Positions 6,846 through 14,756 of a stretch of DNA of 16,146 nucleotides are shown here, one piece after another (the stretch's first letter is position 1; every line of letters begins with the position of its first letter). Source of the DNA: Syntrophaceae bacterium UBA4778 (GTDB taxonomy: Bacteria > Desulfobacterota > Syntrophia > Syntrophales > UBA4778); the NCBI GenBank assembly GCA_002403175.1, contig DHHG01000192.1:1-16146 (forward strand). Direction: 5' to 3'. The notes beneath the pieces are model-generated. The model saw nothing but the letters and a program-made list of their open reading frames with translations. It did no database searches and had not been told where the DNA came from. The position numbers and the translations under genes were made by a program.

Positions 6846-7683
6846 CTACTTGCCGTGGAGAATATCCATCCATCTGATCGCCTCCGACTCGCTGACTTTT
6901 CCGAGATACACTTGGGTCGTTTTCAGATCCTGATGCCTCAGAATAATCTTCGATCTGATCTCCAATGGAATTCCGTTTCGACTGGCATAAGTTGCCGAAT
7001 ATCGCCGAAGGTCATGAGGCGCAACCTTAAAGTTAAGCTTGCTTCCTAGCTTAATGATCATTGACCTGGCAGTTGAATACGAGATCGGAAAGAGCCTGTT
7101 ATCAGCGGACAGGTTTTTAGATCTGATGTATTCATCGATACGCTTTGCAACTTGTTCCGACATGAAAGCAACTTCGCCTTCCTTGCCAGATTTCGGTTCC
7201 CTGATCAGAAGCTTTCTTTCAGAAATATCGGATACCTTGATTTTCAAAACCTCGCCAATTCTCAAACCACATCGGGCTTGCAGTTCCATGATGAGTCTGT
7301 CCCGTGGGTTTCGGGTATTGTATATCAGCTCATCGACCGATTCTTTATCCAAAATAGTTTTGGATACCTGTTTGGGGGCTCCAAATGCCTTTGAAAAGAG
7401 AGGACCGTTGCATGGATTTTTCATATTGATCGCACATTTTTCGATGATGAAATTGTAGAATGCTTTCACCTGTGCATATCGGAGACGCCTAGTTGATTTC
7501 GCCTGATCACGGGTCAGGTTTTCAAGGAACTGGAACCATATCAGAACCCATTAATTCAAACTCCCGGTCTCCGCAAAATTCACTGAATCTTTGCAACAGA
7601 AAATGGTAGCTGTCTTTCGTCCTTTGCTTCAGGCTTGATTGTTGATGAAATTGAAATAGGGTAATAGCGTCTTTTATTTTCAT
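6846..7683 (-). pseudogene. Solo tyrosine recombinase (XerC/D-like integrase), frameshifted
   Basis: This is a site-specific recombinase of the phage integrase family. Translation from ATG 7683 (MKIKDAITLFQFHQQ), preceded by AAGGAGGC, gives the SAM-like DNA-binding domain. A stop near 7530 then interrupts it, and the protein continues in another frame as FLENLTRDQAKSTRRLRYAQ and onwards. A one-base shift around 7537-7545 joins them into about 278 residues, the normal length. The catalytic domain is complete: Arg in RCGLRIGE, Lys in PKSGKEGE, HDLRR, the His of RHQD, and the Tyr nucleophile in TTQVYLG. Unless the shift is a sequencing error or is bypassed, the product would be inactive. Closely related solo recombinases are, as I recall, multi-copy in desulfobacterial genomes. 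Confidence 0.88.
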
Positions 7684-7687
7684 GCTC

Positions 7688-7853
7688 TGCCTCCTTGAGT
7701 GTCATGGATTCCATCTTTGGGGCAGAATATAGGATAGGATTGATGAAGCTGGGAATGAAATGAAATTTAATCAGGAGCGTTGAGCATCCAAGGATGCACC
7801 TACAAAGTTTCAGTTGAAGTAAACTGTGAAATTTGAGTGTTACTGATTGAAAG
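7688..7853 (+). repeat. Dispersed repeat copy B (about 166 bp, recombinase leader)
   Basis: This block fills almost the whole gap between the recombinase start (7683) and the flavodoxin stop (7860). It matches copy A (2531-2693) end to end and copy C (1732-1788) at its right end. It contains the recombinase ribosome binding site (complement of TGCCTCCTT), the right arm of the 13-base inverted repeat, an exact 24-base match to copy A at 7718-7741, and GCATC-CAAG-GATGC, a small hairpin. It must hold the recombinase promoter unless the gene is read from the flavodoxin operon. Confidence 0.75.
7711..7723 (+). repeat. Right arm of 13-bp inverted repeat flanking the recombinase
   Basis: CCATCTTTGGGGC is the exact reverse complement of 6804-6816. 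It lies 27 bases before the recombinase start codon and inside repeat copy B. Copy A has a near match at the same place (CATCTATGGGGC). Confidence 0.6.
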
Positions 7854-7859
7854 AAAGCC

Positions 7860-8342
7860 TTATCCCGTGGTTTTAATTTTTAGCAGCCACTCAGATACTT
7901 TTTTTTGCGCAGTTTTCACATCCTTTCCCCTGATGGCAATACCATCCAGCAAAATCGATTTTGGACAAAGTTTTGAGATATCCGTAGCGCTTCGTCCCAG
8001 ACCGCTTCCCTCGTGCGTGCAAAACGGTACGATGGTCTTTCCCGAAAAATCATATTGAGACAAAAAGGCCATGACCGGAGCGGGAATCGTGTTGCACCAA
8101 TTAGGGTAGCCAATGAAAACTAGGTCATAGGGCTTAATATTTTCAATTTTTGTTCTTAAATCCGGTTTGTGGCCGGATTGCAGTTCCTGCTTTGCTTGTT
8201 TTACAACCGCATCGTAATCATCAGGATACGGCTTTACGGCCTGAATTTCAAAAATATCGCCATCCGTGCTTTTGTGAATTTGATTGGCAATTTCACGAGT
8301 GTTGCCGCTATGGGAAAAATAAGCCACCAGAATTTTTTTCAT
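7860..8342 (-). CDS. Flavodoxin
   Basis: This is a small FMN-binding electron carrier or flavodoxin-like reductase of 160 residues. The N-terminus KKILVAYFSHSGNTREIA gives the first strand and the phosphate-binding loop (about residues 10-16, SHSGNTR). Further along, DLVFIGYPNWCNTIPAPVMAFL and VPFCTHEGSGLG are the two loops that hold the flavin ring, as in the flavodoxin_4 group. AGGAGA upstream of ATG 8342 supports the start. It lies 24 bases after the CMD gene and is the last member of a probable cupin-CMD-flavodoxin unit. Its stop codon sits seven bases from repeat copy B. Unlike the CMD gene, it appears intact. Its redox partner cannot be told from the sequence. Confidence 0.9.
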   Translation of the reverse strand: MKKILVAYFSHSGNTREIANQIHKSTDGDIFEIQAVKPYPDDYDAVVKQAKQELQSGHKPDLRTKIENIKPYDLVFIGYPNWCNTIPAPVMAFLSQYDFSGKTIVPFCTHEGSGLGRSATDISKLCPKSILLDGIAIRGKDVKTAQKKVSEWLLKIKTTG

Positions 8343-8366
8343 CTTATTTTCTCCTGAATTCCTGCT

Positions 8367-9090
8367 TTAGTTTGCGCTGCTGTTTAAGACCTTGTATAGA
8401 ATCTCCTTGGCATTATCCGCCTCTTTATTACCAACTTTTGCCTTGAGAACCGATATCAGGTTCTTCATTTGCGCCTCGGTTAGACCTGTATTCAACCCGA
8501 TTTTAAAATGAGCCTGCAACTGAGAGTTGACACCTTCCATCGCGGATAGGGCTGAAATAGTGGCAATCTCTCTGCTCTGGAAATCCAGATTGTCGCGTCC
8601 AAAGATATCTCCGAACAGGTGGCCTTTCAAAAACTGATCTATAGCGGGAGCAAAAGTATAGATTTCCCCAGTGACCGGTCTCCCTGCCAGGCGTGTCTGA
8701 ATTTCCGTTCCAAATTCGATACTGCTTTTGTTGGTAGGCAAGGGGCTTGCTTCCTGGCCAAGCTTGTCTTTGATGCCCCTCTTCCCCCGTTCTTTCATGA
8801 CGTCCATAAAAGTGTTAATACCGTTTAGGCTGCGAGGGAACCCCGTATAAGCATACAGTTGAACCAAGAATTCCTTGATTTATTCACGTCAAGCCAGAAT
8901 CCAGACCTTCATTCAAAAATGTATTCAGCTTTTCCATGTTACCCTTGGCGGTAAAGACCGCGATAGTGATGATACTTTGCTGTATGGCGTTTAAGTTTTC
9001 GTTTTTCATGTTCTGCGCCTCCGAAATGAAAGTAAAGCTAAACATTGCGGTAAATATGACTGCCAGAAATACTATGATTTTTCTATTCAT
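8367..9090 (-). pseudogene. Exported two-domain carboxymuconolactone decarboxylase (CMD) family protein, frameshifted
   Basis: Two adjoining frames make one protein. The first (9090 to 8884) starts with a signal peptide (MNRKIIVFLAVIFTAMFSFTF, cleaved near SEAQ) and a CMD-like helix set ending LNEGLDSGLT. The second (from about 8870 to 8367) continues EFLVQLYAYTGFPRSLNGI and holds a second CMD repeat (REIATISALSAMEG, HFKIGLNTGLTEAQMKNLI). About two bases appear to be missing around 8870-8886, since a gapped reading restores a smooth helix. The second frame has no good start or ribosome binding site. Neither repeat shows the CxxC of AhpD, so a peroxidase-type role is unlikely; it resembles the gamma-carboxymuconolactone decarboxylase fold. 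The substrate is unknown. Confidence 0.8.
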
Positions 9091-9125
9091 GCTGTGCGCT
9101 CGTCAAAGATGTTTGCTCTCATCCT

Positions 9126-9551
9126 TTATGGCAGGACATTGTAGACTTCGTTAGCTACCGGCTCTAGCCACTGTGCAGGACCGTCCTGACTATTGGTTTC
9201 AACAGAAAGATGGACAAACCAACTGTCCTTTGCTGCGCCGTGCCAATGCTTGACATTAGCTGGAATCATAACCACATCGCCTGCATGCAGCTCCCGCGCA
9301 GGCTTGTCTTTCTCCTGATACCAGCCTCTGCCACCCGTGATCAAAAGGATTTGGCCGCCAGGATGCTTGTGCCAGTTGTTGCGGCATCCCGGCTCAAAGG
9401 TCACGTTTCCGATGGGGCAGTTGAATTCGTTCCCACCGGGAACCAGCATCTTCAACCATGCTTTACCACTAAAATATCTGCTGAACTGGGGAGGAAGTAC
9501 ATCACCCTTCGGGAAAATCACACTATTGCATAACTCATTGACTGTACCCAT
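9126..9551 (-). CDS. Cupin-domain protein
   Basis: This is a 141-residue single-domain cupin with a probable metal site. Motif 1 is around WHKHPGGQILLITGG, with His 61, His 63 and Gln 67 in the usual His-His-Glu/Gln positions. Motif 2 is GDVVMIPANVKHWHG, with His 102 as the likely fourth ligand. AAGGAG lies eight bases before ATG 9551; an open frame runs further upstream to 9572, but that start would have no binding site. It precedes the CMD gene by 35 bases on the same strand. Cupins of this type commonly neighbour CMD proteins and may act on the same small molecule, but the reaction is not known. Confidence 0.88.
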   Translation of the reverse strand: MGTVNELCNSVIFPKGDVLPPQFSRYFSGKAWLKMLVPGGNEFNCPIGNVTFEPGCRNNWHKHPGGQILLITGGRGWYQEKDKPARELHAGDVVMIPANVKHWHGAAKDSWFVHLSVETNSQDGPAQWLEPVANEVYNVLP

Positions 9552-10016
9552 AATTGTTTGCTCCTTTCTCACGCTATCCTCTGGATCACCGGTTTCCCAA
9601 TGGTACTATTTATTTAAAATATTACGATTGTAACCTAACATAAACTTATAAATTGAGGATTTCAGGAAGAAACACATGTAAAAGCATTTCCCTGTTGATT
9701 CTCGAATCGTTCCCGGCGCATCCATGAATTTAAAAAAGTGTCATGTTGTGAATTACGGCTTGAAAGATTCAAGTTCGAACTGTGGGGTAGGTCTTTTGCA
9801 ATAATAAATTACCACTTCCCGCCCCTATAACTGCATCAATCAATCGAATCCGAACAGAGCTCTTACGCACGGATCGTGATGACTCGCTCGTACAGAGATG
9901 TTTTTTTGGAAGTGACCAAAATGAAATTTGAGTCGGATATTTACCATAGCGGTACGATCGAGCCGCCTTACTCGCTAAAATCCATCTTACTTGTTTCAAC
10001 GTGGTCTTTATGCCAA
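9552..10016. other. Upstream region of the cupin gene
   Basis: About 465 bases separate the hydrolase stop from the cupin start. The part next to the cupin gene is AT-rich (TATTTATTTAAAATATTA around 9605-9625) and is the likely promoter region. A - strand frame at 9769-9999 has no ribosome binding site and an unconvincing composition, and I do not call it a gene. No regulator gene lies here. Confidence 0.4.
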
Positions 10017-10982
10017 TTATTTTAAATTTTCATTGAAGAACTTTTCCATTTTATCAAACGGAATTTTATCCATGCGATCATACAAATCAACATGATTGGT
10101 ATTCGGGATAATCATTAGCTCTTTCGGCTCCGCTGCGGCTTTGTAAGCATCTTCGCTAAAATAACGCGAGTGCGCATTTTCACCAGCAATCAGCAAAATC
10201 GGGCGAGTTGAGATTTCTTTAATGTAGGTCAACAGCGGGAAATTCATGAAGGACAATGGACTGGTAGCAGTCCACGCACCGTTTGAGTTTGGTGAATTTT
10301 TGTGAAACCCACGGGGAGTGCGGTAGTAGTTGAAAAATTCTTTTGTGACCGGATCACTGTTTTCTTCAAGCGTTTCAGGCAAAATGCGTGGGCCGGGGGC
10401 GGGTGTTCCCTTCTCTGCATCTGCCCAACGTTGATGGCTAAGTTCTTCCAGTATTTGCGTACGTTGTTCGTAGGTCAGATTATCATTCATACCTCTTGCC
10501 ATGGTCCGTGACATATCATACATACTGGTGGTCGCAACGGCTTTAATGCGTTTGTCAACTGCGGCAGCGTTCAGGCCCATACCGCCGAAACCACAAATGC
10601 CGATGAGGCCAATACTGTTTCGCTCAACATAAGGTTGCAGGCCGACAATGTCCACTGCTGCACTGAAATCTTCGGTATTTATGTCTGGTGAAGCGACATT
10701 GCGGGGTTCGCCGCCACTTTCACCCGTATAGGACGGGTCGAACGCAAGAGTGACAAAACCGCGCTCGGCCATGGTTTGTGCATACAGCCCGGAAGATTGT
10801 TCTTTTACCGCACCAAAAGGGCCGCTAATAGCAAGTGCTGGAAGGCGTTGGCTGCCAAGATTTTTTGGCAAGTATAAGTCAGCTGCCAAAGTGATACCGT
10901 AGCGGTTCTTGAATGTCACTTTCTGATGATCTACTTTGTTGCTTTTGGGGAATGTCTTATCCCATTCGTTATTCAGTCGCAT
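10017..10982 (-). CDS. Alpha/beta hydrolase (COG1073/dienelactone-hydrolase-like, Cys nucleophile)
   Basis: This is a 321-residue cytoplasmic hydrolase. The nucleophile elbow reads GICGFGG (Cys 130) in place of the common GxSxG. The other likely triad members are His 297 in NTNHVDLYD and an acid near IAGENAHSRYF (about residue 268). The oxyanion region is AISGPFGAVKEQ, after which comes FDPSYTGESGGEPR, typical of this group. A Cys nucleophile occurs in dienelactone hydrolases and in related COG1073 members, so the enzyme is probably active. GGAGG lies seven bases before ATG 10982. There is no signal peptide. The gene is 465 bases upstream of the cupin and faces the same way. The substrate is unknown; an ester or lactone is the inference. 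Confidence 0.87.
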   Translation of the reverse strand: MRLNNEWDKTFPKSNKVDHQKVTFKNRYGITLAADLYLPKNLGSQRLPALAISGPFGAVKEQSSGLYAQTMAERGFVTLAFDPSYTGESGGEPRNVASPDINTEDFSAAVDIVGLQPYVERNSIGLIGICGFGGMGLNAAAVDKRIKAVATTSMYDMSRTMARGMNDNLTYEQRTQILEELSHQRWADAEKGTPAPGPRILPETLEENSDPVTKEFFNYYRTPRGFHKNSPNSNGAWTATSPLSFMNFPLLTYIKEISTRPILLIAGENAHSRYFSEDAYKAAAEPKELMIIPNTNHVDLYDRMDKIPFDKMEKFFNENLK

Positions 10983-11400
10983 GGCATTACCTCCAGTTGG
11001 ATTGCTATGTTAAATAGGAATCCAAATTTTATCCGACAGGATCATCCACAACCTTCGATCTTGCATTTATCTTATTTCAGCCTGGACATATAAATAAAAT
11101 TTATATCAAATTTAAAGGCATGTCCATGATCACAGGAACTACTCCAAAACCTGATGCCTGGTTATTTCTTCACGAATTCTTTTTCATAATCTGGATGAGA
11201 ATTATTATTTGAAAGGTGTTATTTACGCAGGTTGGCCCGCTCAACATGGTTTAGTAGGAATCCTGCAAAATGACAATCTCTGGTCTACGAAAGACTTCAC
11301 TTATTGGATTTCTTGTCACGCTTGTTTCACGTTATGCGATATCATTTTAACGGATAAAAATTTCACTATCGGTTTTTCAGATAATCCCGGAAAAAATTCC
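10983..11400. other. Spacer upstream of the hydrolase gene
   Basis: These 418 bases separate the ABC permease stop from the hydrolase start. They are AT-rich with a perfect inverted repeat at 11088-11106. The + strand frame at 11209-11463 overlaps the permease end and lacks a ribosome binding site, so I reject it. I see no clear terminator for the permease operon. Confidence 0.4.
11088..11106. promoter_or_regulatory. AT-rich perfect inverted repeat, possible operator
   Basis: ATATAAAT, then AAA, then ATTTATAT form a perfect 8-base inverted repeat about 105 bases upstream of the hydrolase start codon. The placement suits a regulator binding site or promoter element, but AT-rich DNA produces such palindromes easily and no regulator gene is adjacent. 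Confidence 0.25.
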
Positions 11401-12189
11401 TTACTTGATCAGCCTTCTGTGCATGATAATGATCGAAGTGGGGAAGAGTATCCCGCCAAATAGCAGTAATCCTACCAATTCCATTATCGGAAAAGAATCC
11501 GGACCTCCGATCGTTAAGGAACGGGAAAGATCGACAAGCCATGTTAAGGGTAACAGATAAGCGACCTTTTGCGCCCACAGGGGGAGGGTATCAATTGGAA
11601 AAAACGTCCCGCCAAAGAGGAACATCGGAGTTACAAATAGGAAAATCGGAAGATTGAACATATCAATGGTCGAGACCAAGCCGGTAAAAAACATTCCCAG
11701 AGAACCGAATGCCAGGCCGCTGATGAATGCCAGGGGGATCAGCATCAGTCCTTGTGGATATTGAATGAGACCGAAGGCGCTGATAACGATCATCATGATG
11801 GTCGTGGCAATAACGGATTTGGTGGCCCCCCAGACGATTTCACCGGTGATGATCTCCTCCAGGGAAACGGGAGTGGCCATGATTGCATGAAATGTTTTCT
11901 GATAGTACATGCGAACATAAGATGAATAGGTGGTTTCAAAGAAGGCGTTGTACATGATATTAATCGAGATCAACGCAGGTGCTATGAATTCGACATAGGA
12001 AACCGGATTTCCGCGGTATTTTACATCTCCCACCAGGGCGCTCAATCCGACTCCGAATGCCAGCAGATAGAACATCGGCTCCAGCAAGGGTGGCATAAAA
12101 CTGATCTTCCAGCTTTTCCGATATACCGTGAAATTACGCTGCCAGACCCGGAGGAAGCGTCGCGAGATATGAAAAGAGGGCAGATTCAT
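11401..12189 (-). CDS. ABC-2 type transporter permease (NodJ/DrrB-like)
   Basis: This is an inner-membrane exporter subunit of 262 residues with about six hydrophobic segments. The order is a basic N-terminus, FMPPLLEPMFYLLAFGVGL, the loop YVEFIAPALISINIMYNAFFE, FHAIMATPVSLEEIITGEI (the coupling region of ABC-2 permeases), then four more membrane spans and LLPLTWLVDLSRSL. This matches NodJ-type permeases. The open frame extends to 12267, but ATG 12189 overlaps the ATPase stop codon by ATGA, and the residues before it copy the ATPase region, so 12189 is the start. With the ATPase it would form an exporter; the cargo could be a lipid, polysaccharide or drug. Confidence 0.9.
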   Translation of the reverse strand: MNLPSFHISRRFLRVWQRNFTVYRKSWKISFMPPLLEPMFYLLAFGVGLSALVGDVKYRGNPVSYVEFIAPALISINIMYNAFFETTYSSYVRMYYQKTFHAIMATPVSLEEIITGEIVWGATKSVIATTIMMIVISAFGLIQYPQGLMLIPLAFISGLAFGSLGMFFTGLVSTIDMFNLPIFLFVTPMFLFGGTFFPIDTLPLWAQKVAYLLPLTWLVDLSRSLTIGGPDSFPIMELVGLLLFGGILFPTSIIIMHRRLIK

Positions 12190-13094
12190 TCTCTGATATC
12201 CCTTCCCGTCAATTTGAGAAACACATCTTCCAAGGTCGACATGCGCATAAGGCATCCTTTCCCGCAATGACTGCGGATCTCCTGGTAGATATTCTCCTGA
12301 CCGTTGCTGTAAATAAGAATGCGATGCCCCAGATCCTCATGCGGCAGGGATCTATCATGAATCAATCTGCGCACCGGTTCACCAGGCTCTGATATTTCAA
12401 TAATGTCACGGCCTGCATACTTTCTGATGAGTTCAGAAGGCTCTCCTTCGACCAGAAGCTTGCCGTGATCCATGATGAGAAGCCGGTCGCAAAGAATAGC
12501 AGCCTCATCCATATTATGTGTTGTCAGGAGTATGGACAATCCCTTTTTTTTCAGAGTTTCCAGATTTTCCCAGATCTGATGACGCGATTGAGGATCAAGG
12601 CCTGTTGTCGGCTCATCAAGAATGATGAGTTCGGGATTATTCATAAGGGCACGGACAAGAACCAGCCGGCGCATCATACCACCGGATAATTCCGGTACCT
12701 GCGAATATTTGCGAAAACCCAGCGCCATAAATTCAATGAGCTCTTCAGCACGTTTGATGGCGATTTCCTTTGGAATATTGAAATAACGGGAATAAACCAG
12801 AAGGTTCTGAAAGACATTGAGCTCGGGATCGAGATTGTTTTCCTGGGAGCAAACTCCTATGCGGGCCCTGATCTCGCGCCAATTTTCGGTAATATTCATT
12901 CCGAAAACGTGAAGTCGGCCGCTTGTAAGAGGGGAAAAACCATAGATCATTCCGATGGTGGAGGTCTTACCGGCGCCATTTGGACCGAGAAGACCGAAAC
13001 ATTCGCCACGGAAGACATGAAAAGATAAGTCGTCAACAGCAGAAAAATCGCCGAATTTCTTAATCAGATTTTTAGCTTCAATAATATATTGCAC
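12186..13094 (-). CDS. ABC transporter ATP-binding protein (NodI/CcmA-like)
   Basis: This is a 302-residue ATPase of the ABC-2 exporter class. Visible are Walker A GPNGAGKTS (37-45), the Q-loop Gln at about 84, signature LSGGM (136-140), Walker B LIILDEP (157-162) followed by TTGLDPQ, and the switch His in TTHNMDEA (193). The C-terminal 80 residues form the extra domain common in NodI/DrrA proteins and end TLEDVFLKLTGR, a hallmark of this class. The start codon is GTG (13094), with only a weak AAGA-like binding site, so translation may be modest or coupled to the upstream dacA gene, which ends 39 bases earlier. Confidence 0.93.
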   Translation of the reverse strand: MQYIIEAKNLIKKFGDFSAVDDLSFHVFRGECFGLLGPNGAGKTSTIGMIYGFSPLTSGRLHVFGMNITENWREIRARIGVCSQENNLDPELNVFQNLLVYSRYFNIPKEIAIKRAEELIEFMALGFRKYSQVPELSGGMMRRLVLVRALMNNPELIILDEPTTGLDPQSRHQIWENLETLKKKGLSILLTTHNMDEAAILCDRLLIMDHGKLLVEGEPSELIRKYAGRDIIEISEPGEPVRRLIHDRSLPHEDLGHRILIYSNGQENIYQEIRSHCGKGCLMRMSTLEDVFLKLTGRDIRE

Positions 13095-13133
13095 GTGATC
13101 TTATAAGTACAATGAGTCAAAATGCTGTCCGGA

Positions 13134-14030
13134 TCAAGAAGGGGCCAGAGGTTCTATTTTGTATCCAACATCAATCTTACGTATTTTCTGTGATTCGTTT
13201 TCGATCATTTTGAAACCCTCCTCGAGAAGGAGGTGGGTTTCTCTTGTTCTGATTGCAGGATTTCTGGAACCCATCACTACGGCAATAAGTCTTATATCTC
13301 CTCTCTTGGCCGTTGCTATGACATGAAAACCGGCTGCTGATACAAAACCGGTCTTTAAACCATCCACATCGGGATATCTCTGAAGGAGCCTATTGTGATT
13401 GATCTGGGTGATGTTGTCATGAGTAAAATAGGGCATGGAGTGAATACTCAGGGCTTCAGGAAAACGTTCAAGGTATTTGGAAGAAAGTAAAAGGACATCT
13501 CTCGCGGTAGTTATCTGTCCTTTGGCCGGCAAACCATTCGGATTTTTAAAGGTGCTGTGGGTCATTCCCAGTTGCCTGGCTTTCGTATTCATCCTGACTA
13601 CAAATCGATTAACACCTCCGAAATGCTCTGCAACAGCCACGCAGGCGTCATTGCCTGAAGCGATCGCCATTCCCTTCATGAGATCCTCAAGCGGAATTTG
13701 CCTTCCTGCTTTAAGAAACATTTTGGAACCGCCGGTCTTCCAGGCATTGCGGCTGATACTGACCATATCATTGAGGTGGGCATTTCCCTCATTAATTGCT
13801 TCATAAACTAGATAAAGTGATAGCACTTTGGTTAAAGATGCAGGCTGAATGGGTTTATCCGGATTTTTGGAAAAAAGAATCCTGCCGTCATTCATATTCA
13901 TCAGTATGGCCGATTTTGCCTGAAGATCAATTGGAACAACAGCGTATACGATGCGAGGAACAATAAGAGCAACAATAAATAGGCAAACGATCAACAGCCA
14001 TGCAGTCACAAACAATTTTTTTGTGAACAT
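13134..14030 (-). CDS. dacA: D-alanyl-D-alanine carboxypeptidase (peptidase S11, PBP5/6 family)
   Basis: This is a periplasmic penicillin-binding protein that removes the terminal D-Ala from peptidoglycan stem peptides and so limits cross-linking. The signal peptide covers about residues 1-30. All three active-site motifs are present: SLTK (Ser 65, Lys 68), SGN (125-127) and KTG (226-228). At 298 residues it is shorter than E. coli PBP5 and lacks the C-terminal beta domain and amphipathic membrane anchor, so it is probably soluble in the periplasm or held by an uncleaved signal. GGAG is present upstream of ATG 14030. The symbol follows the family; the exact paralogue (dacA, dacC, dacD) is not settled. 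Confidence 0.92.
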   Translation of the reverse strand: MFTKKLFVTAWLLIVCLFIVALIVPRIVYAVVPIDLQAKSAILMNMNDGRILFSKNPDKPIQPASLTKVLSLYLVYEAINEGNAHLNDMVSISRNAWKTGGSKMFLKAGRQIPLEDLMKGMAIASGNDACVAVAEHFGGVNRFVVRMNTKARQLGMTHSTFKNPNGLPAKGQITTARDVLLLSSKYLERFPEALSIHSMPYFTHDNITQINHNRLLQRYPDVDGLKTGFVSAAGFHVIATAKRGDIRLIAVVMGSRNPAIRTRETHLLLEEGFKMIENESQKIRKIDVGYKIEPLAPS

Positions 14031-14151
14031 GAGCCATCTCCATTTGTATGTAAGTGGGCGAAAGGTTAATTCAAATCTATTGTCTCGTCAAGCATGAAAA
14101 TGTGTAATACGTAATTACTAAGAAATTCAGGCTATATTGAAGGGGAAATCC

Positions 14152-14610
14152 TTACGCCGTATGGGGTACAATCGTGCGCAGAATATCTTCTTTACCGATT
14201 ATTCCGATCAGGATTCCTTTTTCCTGGACAGGAACCGTATGGAATTTCTTTTTGATCATTACGGTTGCGATCTCATCTATTTCGGTTTCGGGTGATACAG
14301 TAAAGGGCGCAGCTGTCATGGCATCCCGGACAACCATGGCTGAAATTTTCTTCATCTCGGAATCTATTTCGGATGGCGATTTCAAGGGAATGACGCCGCC
14401 CAGCAATGAAAAAAAAGAGGGGAGGGGAATTTTCTCCTGTTGCGCCAAGATATCGCTTTGGCAAATGATTCCCAAAATTCGCATCTCATGATCCACTACT
14501 GGCAGCCCATTGAAGTGATTCTGTAAAAGTAGCCTGGCTGCCGTTAGGATATCGGTTTCAGGATGCACGTAGACCACGTCTGCCATCATTACATCGCGAG
14601 CTCTCTGCAT
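14152..14610 (-). CDS. Twin CBS-domain protein
   Basis: This is a 152-residue protein made only of a CBS pair. The first CBS covers about residues 7-62 (DVMMADVVYVHPETDILTAA, FNGLPVVD, GIICQSDIL) and the second about 93-150 (VVRDAMTAAPFTVSPETEID, FHTVPVQE, GIIGKEDIL). Such pairs bind adenine nucleotides and usually sense energy state, either as part of larger proteins or as free regulators. The linker holds a hydrophobic FFSLLGGVIPLKSP stretch. GGAGG lies six to seven bases before ATG 14610. It sits between the NlpC/P60 lipoprotein and dacA genes, but no direct role in the envelope is shown. Confidence 0.92.
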   Translation of the reverse strand: MQRARDVMMADVVYVHPETDILTAARLLLQNHFNGLPVVDHEMRILGIICQSDILAQQEKIPLPSFFSLLGGVIPLKSPSEIDSEMKKISAMVVRDAMTAAPFTVSPETEIDEIATVMIKKKFHTVPVQEKGILIGIIGKEDILRTIVPHTA

Positions 14611-14756
14611 ATAGGCGCCTCCATTTTAGGGTGAGTTTAGCTCTAATATTCCAAAAGTAAATACGAATAAAGTATGAGACCATGAATCCGGCAGCGAGCG
14701 CATTCCCGGCTCCGGTGGATCTCCAATTTTGTTTCGATATTGGCTGTGATGATAAT

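Noticed and set aside
9770..9785. TTCGAAC word resembling a tRNA T-loop
   Set aside because: The flanking bases do not form the 5-base T-stem on either strand, and no acceptor or anticodon arm fits.
9769..9999. 76-codon - strand open frame between hydrolase and cupin genes
   Set aside because: It has no ribosome binding site, no family resemblance and low-complexity Ser/Arg composition. It is probably chance or degraded DNA.
11209..11463. 84-codon + strand frame
   Set aside because: It overlaps the end of the intact ABC permease gene on the opposite strand and lacks a ribosome binding site.
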